A stretch of DNA of 24,181 nucleotides. Origin: Clostridia bacterium. Its GTDB lineage: Bacteria; Bacillota; Clostridia; Oscillospirales; Acutalibacteraceae. How positions within the stretch are numbered: position 1 is the stretch's first letter; every line of letters begins with the position of its first letter. Positions 7,650 to 13,592 of this stretch are shown here, piece by piece. Location: contig JAGBSR010000085.1 in NCBI GenBank assembly GCA_017631745.1, positions 1 to 24,181 on the forward strand, given 5' to 3'. The position numbers and the translations under genes are program-made. The notes beneath the pieces are model-generated. The model was not told where the DNA came from and searched no databases. It saw only the letters and a program-made list of their open reading frames with translations.

Positions 7650-7660
7650 TATAATTTAAC

Positions 7661-9247
7661 TTATTTTGTCTGTGCAGCTTTTCTTGCTTCGATTTCAGCA
7701 ACAAGCTCTCTCTGACGTTTTTCTGTAAGTGTGTAGAAGAACATGGGAACAGCACAAGCAAACATACTGATAACACCTGAAAGGATAAGAACGTTCCAGA
7801 GTGAGTCAGGTGATTTAACGAAGCCTGTTTCAGCGTCAATACCTGCAATGCTCATTGACATAACGCCGATGAATGCACCTACAGCCATACCGATTTTGTT
7901 GATGAGTGTCTGCATTGCAAAGCAGATACCCTCGCCGCGTTCGCCTGTTTTCCATTCAAGATAGTCAACGGTGTCACCGATCATAGCGTAGCTCATAATG
8001 TTATTAACACCCTGAGGAATACCGAGAAGAACAAGACCGATAGCACTTACGATGAGCTTCCAGGGAGCATCATAACCTACAAAGTACATAATAGCCATTA
8101 CAACACCGCCGAAGAGGTGAACAAGAATGTATGTATACTTCTTTGTGAATTTCTTAGTAAGCCAGGGAACGAGAACTGATGCAACGAGACCGCCGGGAAT
8201 TACGAGGAGTGTAATAATACCATATAAGCCTTCATTTTTAAGAATGTACTTTGCGAAATAGAGACCGCCGGTGTATGAATAAACCATTCTTGCGCCGCCG
8301 AGTATACCTGAAAGTACGATAAGAAGAAGCTCTTTATTTTTGAAGAGGAGCTTGATGTTATGTGTGAATGAGGGGATATTTTCGTTGGTAGCTGTAATAT
8401 GTTCTTTTGTGTTTTTGAAGCCGTAGAAGAACATGGGCATAGCAGCAACAACGAATACAACTGCACAGATGAAATATGTCCATTTGAGTGTATCTGCATT
8501 AGCCTGAACGCTCTCGTTCATAACAGTACCGATGAATGAGCGAGCAGCTTCTTCAACTGTTGCACCCTGATTTGCTACGATGCCTGCAATCTGCTCAGCC
8601 TTATCAACAAGAATCTGATCAAGGTGAGCTTCTGTGTACTTGAACTTAGCTGTAACTGCATCTGTAATAATCGGCACACCTACTGTAACAATACCGGCGC
8701 CTACTGTACAAACAAGACGGACAACTGTAAGAATGTTACCTCTGACTGTTGTATCGTTTGTAAGGCAGGTTGCAAGACCCCAATAAGGTACGTCTGCAAC
8801 AGTGTAAACTACTGACCAGATAACATAAAGAACGGAAATTACGGCAAATGTCCAAATAGCTTTTGCTTCAAAAACGGGAAGGAAGCAAAGGATTGTGCAA
8901 ATACCGATAGGAATAGCCATCCACTTGAGATAAGGGCGACATTTACCCCATTTTGTTCTTGTTTTGTCAACGATTGAGCCCATAATAGGATCGTTGAAAG
9001 CGTCAAATACACGGGTTGCAAGCATAAGGAATGCAACTGCAACAGCGCCCTCCATAGCACCTACCTTAACGCCTTCACCACCGAAAAGAAGTGCGTCAGT
9101 CATGAAAACTGTAAGATATGAACCGATGATTGTACAGATGAAGTTCTGGCCAAAACCGGCAACGCCGTATGCAACGGCTTCTTTCGGCTGCACGCCCTTG
9201 CCGGGTGTTGTGCCGAAAAGCTTGTGAAGTAAAGATGTAATCTGCAT
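7661..9247 (-). CDS. GPH-family sugar:cation symporter (MelB/XylP-like)
   Basis: 528 residues with about 12 membrane spans of the major facilitator fold. The first cytoplasmic loop carries the glycoside-pentoside-hexuronide (GPH) signature: FDAFNDPIMGSIVDKTRTKW followed by GKCRP, residues 81-105. A later GDTVDYLEWKTGERGEG segment is also typical of the family. The protein ends in a charged cytoplasmic tail (EKRQRELVAEIEARKAA) with no EIIA-like PTS domain, so it lacks that mode of control. GPH carriers take up glycosides with Na+, H+ or Li+. The glucosidase gene downstream suggests alpha-glucoside or isomalto-oligosaccharide uptake. The start has a strong AAGGAGAAGG site. No regulator gene is adjacent. 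Confidence 0.88.
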   Translation of the reverse strand: MQITSLLHKLFGTTPGKGVQPKEAVAYGVAGFGQNFICTIIGSYLTVFMTDALLFGGEGVKVGAMEGAVAVAFLMLATRVFDAFNDPIMGSIVDKTRTKWGKCRPYLKWMAIPIGICTILCFLPVFEAKAIWTFAVISVLYVIWSVVYTVADVPYWGLATCLTNDTTVRGNILTVVRLVCTVGAGIVTVGVPIITDAVTAKFKYTEAHLDQILVDKAEQIAGIVANQGATVEEAARSFIGTVMNESVQANADTLKWTYFICAVVFVVAAMPMFFYGFKNTKEHITATNENIPSFTHNIKLLFKNKELLLIVLSGILGGARMVYSYTGGLYFAKYILKNEGLYGIITLLVIPGGLVASVLVPWLTKKFTKKYTYILVHLFGGVVMAIMYFVGYDAPWKLIVSAIGLVLLGIPQGVNNIMSYAMIGDTVDYLEWKTGERGEGICFAMQTLINKIGMAVGAFIGVMSMSIAGIDAETGFVKSPDSLWNVLILSGVISMFACAVPMFFYTLTEKRQRELVAEIEARKAAQTK

Positions 9248-9280
9248 TTTTACCTTCTCCTTTATTTTATGATAATGGAT

Positions 9281-9309
9281 ATTTTAACATATCTGCTGTA
9301 AAAAGGCAA
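9281..9309 (-). promoter_or_regulatory. Promoter of the symporter-glucosidase unit
   Basis: Read on the minus strand: TTGCCT (9309-9304), 17 bases, TAAAAT (9286-9281), about 34 bases before the ATG. A dyad TTAACAG-N19-CTGTTAA (9315-9321 and 9341-9347) lies just upstream of the -35 box and may bind a regulator. Confidence 0.65.
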
Positions 9310-9356
9310 GGTTTTTAACAGTTTATTATAAAATTTAATGCTGTTAATAAATACAA

Positions 9357-9385
9357 AAAACGCCGACGTAATAAGACGGCGTTTT
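9357..9385. terminator. Terminator of the Nudix/membrane-protein operon
   Basis: AAAACGCCG (9357-9365) pairs with CGGCGTTTT (9377-9385). On the minus strand the stem is followed by further T residues (TTTTTTG), giving a strong terminator 6-35 bases after the stop of the PF06695 gene. It also insulates the symporter promoter. Confidence 0.85.
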
Positions 9386-9391
9386 AAAATT

Positions 9392-9895
9392 TTAAAATCC
9401 CAATAAACCGAAAAGTCCGTATGAAAGAGCTGAAATTATTACTCCAGCAATAAGTACACCTAAAGCAATAACAGGCAGTGAATGTTTAATGCGGATATCC
9501 AGTAAATCAGCAACTAATGCACCTGTCCAGGCGCCTGTGCCGGGTAAAGGTATACCGACAAAAATCAGCAAGCCCCATAAGCGATATTTCTGAACCTTGT
9601 CGGCTTTTCTTATGGATCTGGCTTCAAGACTGACGATTGTATTTTCAACCTTCGGTATTTTCTTAAGCAGGCTGAATATCTTTCTGATGAACAACAGTAT
9701 AAACGGAATCGGCAGCATATTGCCTATATAGCAGATTGCAAAAGCCTTGAAAAAGTCAATCTCCATAAGCTTTGCAGCTATAAGACCGCCCCTGAGCTCG
9801 AGAATTGGCAGCATGGAAATGAAAAAAGCTATAAACTCAGGAGATATCTTATCCCCTAACAGATTAACAATATATTCAGCAATAGTTTCGGACAT
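9392..9895 (-). CDS. Small membrane protein of the PF06695 (COG2426, 'small multidrug export') family
   Basis: 167 residues with about four or five hydrophobic segments. Family signatures are clear: ISMLPILELRGG (26-37) near the N-terminus and VGIPLPGTGAWTGALVADLL (113-132) in the second half. This family is distantly related to DedA/SNARE-associated proteins; the 'multidrug export' name is historical and the real function is not established. The ATG is one base after the stop of the Nudix gene, and its AAAGGAG ribosome site lies within the last codons of that gene, so translation is coupled. A terminator follows. Confidence 0.82.
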   Translation of the reverse strand: MSETIAEYIVNLLGDKISPEFIAFFISMLPILELRGGLIAAKLMEIDFFKAFAICYIGNMLPIPFILLFIRKIFSLLKKIPKVENTIVSLEARSIRKADKVQKYRLWGLLIFVGIPLPGTGAWTGALVADLLDIRIKHSLPVIALGVLIAGVIISALSYGLFGLLGF

Positions 9896-9896
9896 A

Positions 9897-10640
9897 TTAT
9901 TGCTCCTTTGCTGTGCGGTTATTGTCGAGATAGCTTTTAGCTTCTATAAGAATAAGCTTATCGTTTTCATAGTTGAGAGTTGCCATAGCCTCATTATAAT
10001 CAAACCAGCCGCACTCCTCAATCTCTTCAACCTGCAAAGTGTATTGCTTCTCATTGGTTTTTGCAAGAAAAATCGAAACAGATTTCTCTATTTTACCTTG
10101 AATGGTATAATCAGATTTCTTTACGAAGCCCGGTAATATTTCAATATTGAGACCTGTTTCCTCGAGGACCTCTCTGATTGCGGTTTCCTCATCGGTTTCT
10201 CCCGGTTCAACGTGACCCTTAGGAAAGCCCCAATGGGCGCTTCTGCGGTTACGGATAAGAAGATATTTAAGCTTATTTTCTTCCTCTCTGAAAATAACAG
10301 CACCGCAGGATCTTTCGAAAAGACAATCAATGGTATAACCGTTTTTACCCTCGGCGAAATCTATAGCCGATTTGATATCATTTACAATAAATCTTGTGCT
10401 TTTTGGTGCAACGACCCAAACGACACCCTTACCGCCGTTTCTTTTAACAATAGCAATAACTCGACCGTCAAAGTTTCTGACCGGGTGGTTGATACCCATA
10501 ATATAAGCGCATTGAACGGTGTTTTTTCTTGTCTTGTGGTCTTCAATAATGCCGTAATTAAGCTTATATTTGAAGCCGAAACGGTTGTTGTAAGAGTACA
10601 TCGGAGAGGTAACACGTACTTTGACGAATCTACCTAACAT
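9897..10640 (-). CDS. Nudix hydrolase (Ap4A-hydrolase-like) with N-terminal pyrophosphatase-like domain
   Basis: 247 residues in two parts. Residues 105-247 are a Nudix domain with a complete Nudix box: G142, E148, R156, E157, E160, E161, G163. The surrounding SCGAVIF, HWGFPKGHVEPGET and REVLEETGL match asymmetric diadenosine-tetraphosphate (Ap4A) hydrolases of the MutT type. Residues 1-100 resemble the short pyrophosphatase-like proteins of Firmicutes (pattern S-x-x-x-Y-x-LNYGIIE, AYIMGINHPV, GRVIAIVKR, WVVAPKSTRF). The acidic metal ligands expected before AYI-x-G appear as NTVQC, so this half may not be catalytic. I chose the ATG at 10640 because GGGGAT precedes it; a longer in-frame start at 10751 overlaps the -35 box. 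It is the first gene of a two-gene operon. Confidence 0.8.
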   Translation of the reverse strand: MLGRFVKVRVTSPMYSYNNRFGFKYKLNYGIIEDHKTRKNTVQCAYIMGINHPVRNFDGRVIAIVKRNGGKGVVWVVAPKSTRFIVNDIKSAIDFAEGKNGYTIDCLFERSCGAVIFREEENKLKYLLIRNRRSAHWGFPKGHVEPGETDEETAIREVLEETGLNIEILPGFVKKSDYTIQGKIEKSVSIFLAKTNEKQYTLQVEEIEECGWFDYNEAMATLNYENDKLILIEAKSYLDNNRTAKEQ

Positions 10641-10663
10641 TGTGTATCCCCTTTTTACAAAAT

Positions 10664-10705
10664 GCAGCTTTAACAGCACTAAAGGGTAACCCCATACTAA
10701 GCTGC
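10664..10705 (-). other. Structured 5' leader of the Nudix operon
   Basis: On the minus strand GCAGCTT (10705-10699) pairs with AAGCTGC (10670-10664), enclosing an inner GGG-TTA-CCC hairpin. The structure begins about ten bases after the expected transcript start and ends before the GGGGAT ribosome site. It matches no riboswitch class I know; it could simply stabilise the message. Confidence 0.4.
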
Positions 10706-10722
10706 ATAGAATATATGAAATC

Positions 10723-10751
10723 ATTATACATTCTTTTTTGTTGTATTTCAA
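10723..10751 (-). promoter_or_regulatory. Promoter of the Nudix operon
   Basis: Minus-strand TTGAAA (10751-10746), 17-base spacer, perfect TATAAT (10728-10723). Confidence 0.8.
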
Positions 10752-10834
10752 GAGATTTTTTTAAAAAATATATTTAGTTGAAGATTAATTCTTTCATAAT
10801 TTGTAAATAAAAATATAACATTTATACAAGACAG

Positions 10835-10863
10835 TTGTCCATTAGTATACAAAGTGCTATAAT
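10835..10863 (+). promoter_or_regulatory. Promoter of the HAD-TetR operon with candidate operator
   Basis: TTGTCC (10835-10840), 17 bases, perfect TATAAT (10858-10863). The imperfect dyad GACAGTTGTC (10830-10839) overlaps the -35 box and TATACAA occurs twice (10823 and 10846), so a repressor such as the downstream TetR protein could act here. The gap between this promoter and the divergent one at 10723-10751 is AT-rich and otherwise featureless. Confidence 0.7.
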
Positions 10864-10899
10864 ATGTTTATTAATTATCATAATTTTGAGGCGTTTAAA

Positions 10900-11736
10900 A
10901 TGAAAACACTATTTCTGAGCGATCTTGACGGTACATTTTTAAACAGCAACGGAGAAATTTCTGAAAATTCCCGCAGAATAATTTCTCAGCTTATCGATAA
11001 AGGCGTGCTGTTTACTGTTGCAACTGCAAGAACCTACGCCACTGTAATGCAGATGTTTAAGGGAATTAACCTGCCCTGTCCTCTTGTACTTATGAACGGT
11101 GTTACCTTGTACGACCCTTCAAAGAAAAAGATAATTTCAAGCAATCCTATTCCTACGGAGCTCGGAAACAGAATTATTGCAGAATTCAGAAAAAGAAACA
11201 TTGAGCCTATGCTTTATTTTCAGCAGGGCGAAACTCTTGAGATTTATTATTCCGTACTCACTAACGACTATCAGAGAGAGTATGTTGCACAGCGCACTGA
11301 TTGCAACGGTAAAAAGTTCATCTGCTCACCTGAAGGTGTTTCTATCGAAGGAAGAAATCTTGTTTATATAGTCTGCCTTGACTTTTATGAAAATATCAAG
11401 GATGTTTATGAGGCTGTGTCTGAATTTGAAGATGCACACTGTATGTTTTATAAGGACAACTATTCCGATATGTACTTTCTGGAAATCATCACCAGAACAG
11501 TGTCTAAAGCAAGCGGTGCTCTGCAGGTAAAAGAAGCGGTCGGTGCAGACAGAATGATAGCTTTCGGCGACAATCTTAACGATATTCCTCTGTTTGAAGC
11601 AGCTGATGAAGCATATGCTGTCAGTAATGCTCACGACGATCTCAAAAAGCTGGCAACAGCCGTTATAGACTCAAACGATAGTGATGCGGTAGCTCGGTTT
11701 ATTCTTGAAAAATACAACAAATGCGAAATTCAATAA
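10900..11736 (+). CDS. Cof-type HAD-superfamily phosphatase (subclass IIB)
   Basis: 278 residues, standard for Cof/YbjI/YidA-like phosphatases, which remove phosphate from sugar phosphates, nucleotides or cofactor intermediates. Motif I is SDLDGTFLN with nucleophile D8 and D10; motif II is TVATART (T42); motif III is K203 (SKASGAL); motif IV is FGDNLNDIPLF (D224, D228). The C2-type cap lies between motifs II and III. I chose the start at 10900 because GAGG precedes it by eight bases; an in-frame ATG at 10864 directly abuts the -10 box and has no ribosome site. It is followed after 25 bases by a TetR regulator. The substrate cannot be named from sequence. Confidence 0.85.
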   Translation: MKTLFLSDLDGTFLNSNGEISENSRRIISQLIDKGVLFTVATARTYATVMQMFKGINLPCPLVLMNGVTLYDPSKKKIISSNPIPTELGNRIIAEFRKRNIEPMLYFQQGETLEIYYSVLTNDYQREYVAQRTDCNGKKFICSPEGVSIEGRNLVYIVCLDFYENIKDVYEAVSEFEDAHCMFYKDNYSDMYFLEIITRTVSKASGALQVKEAVGADRMIAFGDNLNDIPLFEAADEAYAVSNAHDDLKKLATAVIDSNDSDAVARFILEKYNKCEIQ

Positions 11737-11761
11737 GTTCAAATATAAGGAGAAATACATT

Positions 11762-12355
11762 ATGAGAAAAACGGACGTTAGAGTAATCAGAACCTATGAG
11801 CAGCTTACTGCAAGTCTAATTTCATTGCTGACATCAAAGACTTTTGAAGAACTTTCGGTTTCGGAAATATGCGACACTGCGGATGTTCACAGAGCAACCT
11901 TCTACAAACATTTCAACGATAAATATGAGTTTCTTAACTTCTGCTTCGATAACGAGCTTGCTAAAATCGGCTTTGATGTTCCGGAGTCGGAACGTACAGT
12001 TGAAAGCATTAAGGAAAACTTTATGTATTTTATAAGAGCTACCTTTGAATTTGTCTGCAGTAAAAAAGCATTTTTCTCAATTATGCTTTCTAAAAAGTTT
12101 TCAGTTACACTCGGTGCTTCCTTTACAGCAGCAGTACACAACTACTGTCTTGAAAAAATCAAGGTTATACTCCCCGACACAAGTTCTGAAAGAGCTGAAC
12201 TTTTCGCAGCTTTTTACAGCAATGCTTTCATTGGTGTGGTAACACACTATGCAAAAAATGCTGACAGCTATCCCCTTGAAGAGGTTTACGATTTTCTTGA
12301 AAACAGAGTTGACGAGCTTTGCGCTTCATATGTAAAACAGTATCTTAACAAATAA
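11762..12355 (+). CDS. TetR/AcrR-family transcriptional regulator
   Basis: 197 residues. The N-terminal helix-turn-helix is plain: TYEQLTASLISLLTSKTFEE (11-30), then LSVSEICDTADVHRATFYKH (31-50) with FNDKYEFL after it. The C-terminal ligand or dimer domain is helical and has no marker for a given effector. The start at 11762 has an AAGGAG site (11748-11753); an in-frame ATG at 11705 lies inside the HAD gene and lacks one. It is the second gene of a two-gene operon and may control its own promoter. Target and ligand unknown. Confidence 0.85.
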   Translation: MRKTDVRVIRTYEQLTASLISLLTSKTFEELSVSEICDTADVHRATFYKHFNDKYEFLNFCFDNELAKIGFDVPESERTVESIKENFMYFIRATFEFVCSKKAFFSIMLSKKFSVTLGASFTAAVHNYCLEKIKVILPDTSSERAELFAAFYSNAFIGVVTHYAKNADSYPLEEVYDFLENRVDELCASYVKQYLNK

Positions 12356-12358
12356 AAG

Positions 12359-12385
12359 AAGTCGGCGGATTAATCGCCGACTTTT
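12359..12385. terminator. Shared terminator of the TetR and TtcA-like genes
   Basis: AAGTCGGCG (12359-12367) pairs with CGCCGACTT (12375-12383), with a TTTTC tail on the + strand. On the minus strand the stem overlaps the last codons and stop of the TtcA-like gene and is followed by TTCTTTTATTTG. Confidence 0.85.
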
Positions 12386-13212
12386 CTGTCATAATCATCA
12401 AGGAAATTATAGGTTTCATCACCTTTGTGATAGCCTATAACCGTTTCAAGATTTACATTATGCACACTCTTAAAAATATTCATATCAATATACGGGCTGA
12501 TTTTTCTGAACTGAGAAATCAGCTCTTTCATTTCTTTTCGCTTTGAAAGAAGCTCCTGATCAGACTGCTGTTCGTTTTTGGCTGTAAAGCTGCAAGCGCA
12601 CTCAAGAAACTTAAGGTCATTATATCTAACCCAGGCTCTGATGTCTGCTTCGCGTACCATATAAAGAGGTCTTATAAGCTCCATTCCCTCAAAGTTTGTG
12701 CTGTGGAGCTTTGGCATCATGGTTTTAACTTCCGCACCGTAAAGCATACTCAGAAGAATTGTCTCGATAACATCATCAAAGTGATGACCTAACGCGATTT
12801 TATTGCAGCCTAGAAGCTTGGCATTTTTATAAAGATGTCCGCGTCTCATTCTCGCACACATATAGCAAGGTGAGTTTTCAATATCCACCACATAATCAAA
12901 AATGCGGGCATCAAAAATCTGAATCGGTACATCTAGAAGAGCCGCATTATCGATAATTCTTTGTCTGTTTTCAGGTGAATATCCGGGGTCGAGAACGAGA
13001 TATTTAGCCTCAAAGGGAAAATCGCTGTGCTTCTGAAGATGCTGAATGCACTTCGCCAGAAGCATTGAGTCTTTACCGCCGGAAATACAAACAGCGATAC
13101 AGTCTCCTTCTTTTATAAGCTGATATTCATTTATACCTGCAATGAACTTTTTCCAGATGTCTTTGCGATACTTTTTATAGATACTACGCTCGACCTCAAT
13201 ATGCTTTTCCAT
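12370..13212 (-). CDS. TtcA-family PP-loop ATPase, probable tRNA thiolation enzyme
   Basis: 280 residues. The PP-loop SGGKDS is at 44-49. A C-x-x-C pair follows at C116/C119 (SPCYMCARMRRG) and another cysteine group lies at C205/C207 (LECACSF); TtcA-type enzymes use such cysteines for an iron-sulfur cluster and sulfur transfer in making 2-thiocytidine at tRNA position 32. LGHHFDDVIETILL (141-154) is also typical of the family. Clostridial relatives are often only distantly related to E. coli TtcA, so the exact base modified is unproven. I set the start at the ATG 13212, spaced from ACAGG; a GTG three codons upstream overlaps that site. A hairpin terminator lies just upstream, so expression may depend on read-through from spoVM. 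Confidence 0.82.
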   Translation of the reverse strand: MEKHIEVERSIYKKYRKDIWKKFIAGINEYQLIKEGDCIAVCISGGKDSMLLAKCIQHLQKHSDFPFEAKYLVLDPGYSPENRQRIIDNAALLDVPIQIFDARIFDYVVDIENSPCYMCARMRRGHLYKNAKLLGCNKIALGHHFDDVIETILLSMLYGAEVKTMMPKLHSTNFEGMELIRPLYMVREADIRAWVRYNDLKFLECACSFTAKNEQQSDQELLSKRKEMKELISQFRKISPYIDMNIFKSVHNVNLETVIGYHKGDETYNFLDDYDRKVGD

Positions 13213-13225
13213 GTTTTTCACCTGT

Positions 13226-13257
13226 AAAACAGTGCAGATGGAAGACCACCTGCACTG
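13226..13257 (-). terminator. Terminator after spoVM, in the leader of the TtcA-like gene
   Basis: On the minus strand CAGTGCAGGTGG (13257-13246) pairs with CCATCTGCACTG (13241-13230) with one G-U pair and a TCTT loop, followed by TTTT. It ends 14 bases before the TtcA-like start, so it may act as an attenuator for that gene. Confidence 0.85.
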
Positions 13258-13263
13258 CCCTTT

Positions 13264-13344
13264 TCAGTTGTCTTTACCGTTAATTTTAAATAGCACTTTA
13301 AGAATACCTCTCAAAGCCTTGGGACTCCACACAACTACTTTCAC
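13264..13344 (-). CDS. spoVM: Stage V sporulation protein M (SpoVM), 26 residues
   Basis: A GTG start at 13344 follows an excellent GGGAGG site (spacing seven) and the frame ends after 26 residues, exactly the length of SpoVM from B. subtilis. The core PKALRGILKVLF aligns with PKFLGGIVRAML of B. subtilis SpoVM as I remember it: the Pro-Lys, Leu, Gly-Ile and basic residue are kept, with a lysine at position 2 and a charged C-terminus (GKDN). SpoVM is an amphipathic helix that recognises the curved forespore membrane and anchors SpoIVA for spore coat assembly. Synteny supports the call: in B. subtilis spoVM also lies downstream of rlmN-prpC-prkC-rsgA. An in-frame ATG at 13359 would add five residues but contains the ribosome site. 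A terminator follows directly. Confidence 0.85.
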   Translation of the reverse strand: MKVVVWSPKALRGILKVLFKINGKDN

Positions 13345-13362
13345 TGAAATACCTCCCATACC

Positions 13363-13512
13363 TTATCTCTGGCACGATGTAACGCCTAAGATTACAAGCA
13401 TAACTGCGAGGATAAACAGCATTATCTTCACAGGAAAGCACAAAGCCAGGAGGATACCCGCACCGAAAGCTGTGAAAACTAAGCCCTTCGGACAGCCTCT
13501 GTTGTGAGCCAC
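13363..13512 (-). CDS. Small conserved-looking membrane protein of 49 residues
   Basis: A GTG start at 13512 is preceded by GGCGGGGTG with suitable spacing and the frame has 49 residues. The N-terminus is polar and basic (HNRGCPKG), followed by one or two hydrophobic segments (LVFTAFGAGILLALCF, then a turn at PVK, then IMLFILAVMLVILGV) and a short tail with a cysteine (SCQR). The likely topology is a hairpin of two spans or one long span. I do not know a named family. It is 18 bases upstream of spoVM and shares its promoter, so it may be a sporulation or membrane-associated partner, but this is inference from position only. Confidence 0.7.
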   Translation of the reverse strand: MAHNRGCPKGLVFTAFGAGILLALCFPVKIMLFILAVMLVILGVTSCQR

Positions 13513-13556
13513 GCTATCACCCCGCCTGATTATTAAGCATTTCTCAGCTCAATATC

Positions 13557-13585
13557 ATTATACGGGAAAGAAGATATTTTGTGAT
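13557..13585 (-). promoter_or_regulatory. Candidate promoter for the 49-residue gene and spoVM
   Basis: Minus-strand ATCACA (13585-13580), 17-base spacer, perfect TATAAT (13562-13557), just after the end of rsgA. The arrangement fits sigma-A. I looked for a sigma-E pattern, expected for spoVM, and found no convincing -35 element at the right spacing. Confidence 0.5.
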
Positions 13586-13592
13586 AAAAGTG

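Noticed and set aside
10641..10751. Longer start for the Nudix protein with a hydrophobic N-terminus
   Set aside because: The extension covers the -10 and -35 boxes and the leader hairpin; a ribosome site stands before the ATG at 10640.
10864..10899. Upstream ATG for the HAD phosphatase
   Set aside because: It abuts the -10 box, has no ribosome site and adds residues not seen in the family.
11705..11761. Upstream ATG for the TetR regulator inside the HAD gene
   Set aside because: No ribosome site; AAGGAG clearly belongs to the ATG at 11762.
13211..13507. 98-codon + strand frame opposite spoVM and the 49-residue gene
   Set aside because: No ribosome site or family pattern; it is antisense to two better supported small genes.
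13557..13592. Sigma-E promoter for spoVM
   Set aside because: The -10 region is closer to sigma-A and no KMATATT-like element lies at the needed distance.
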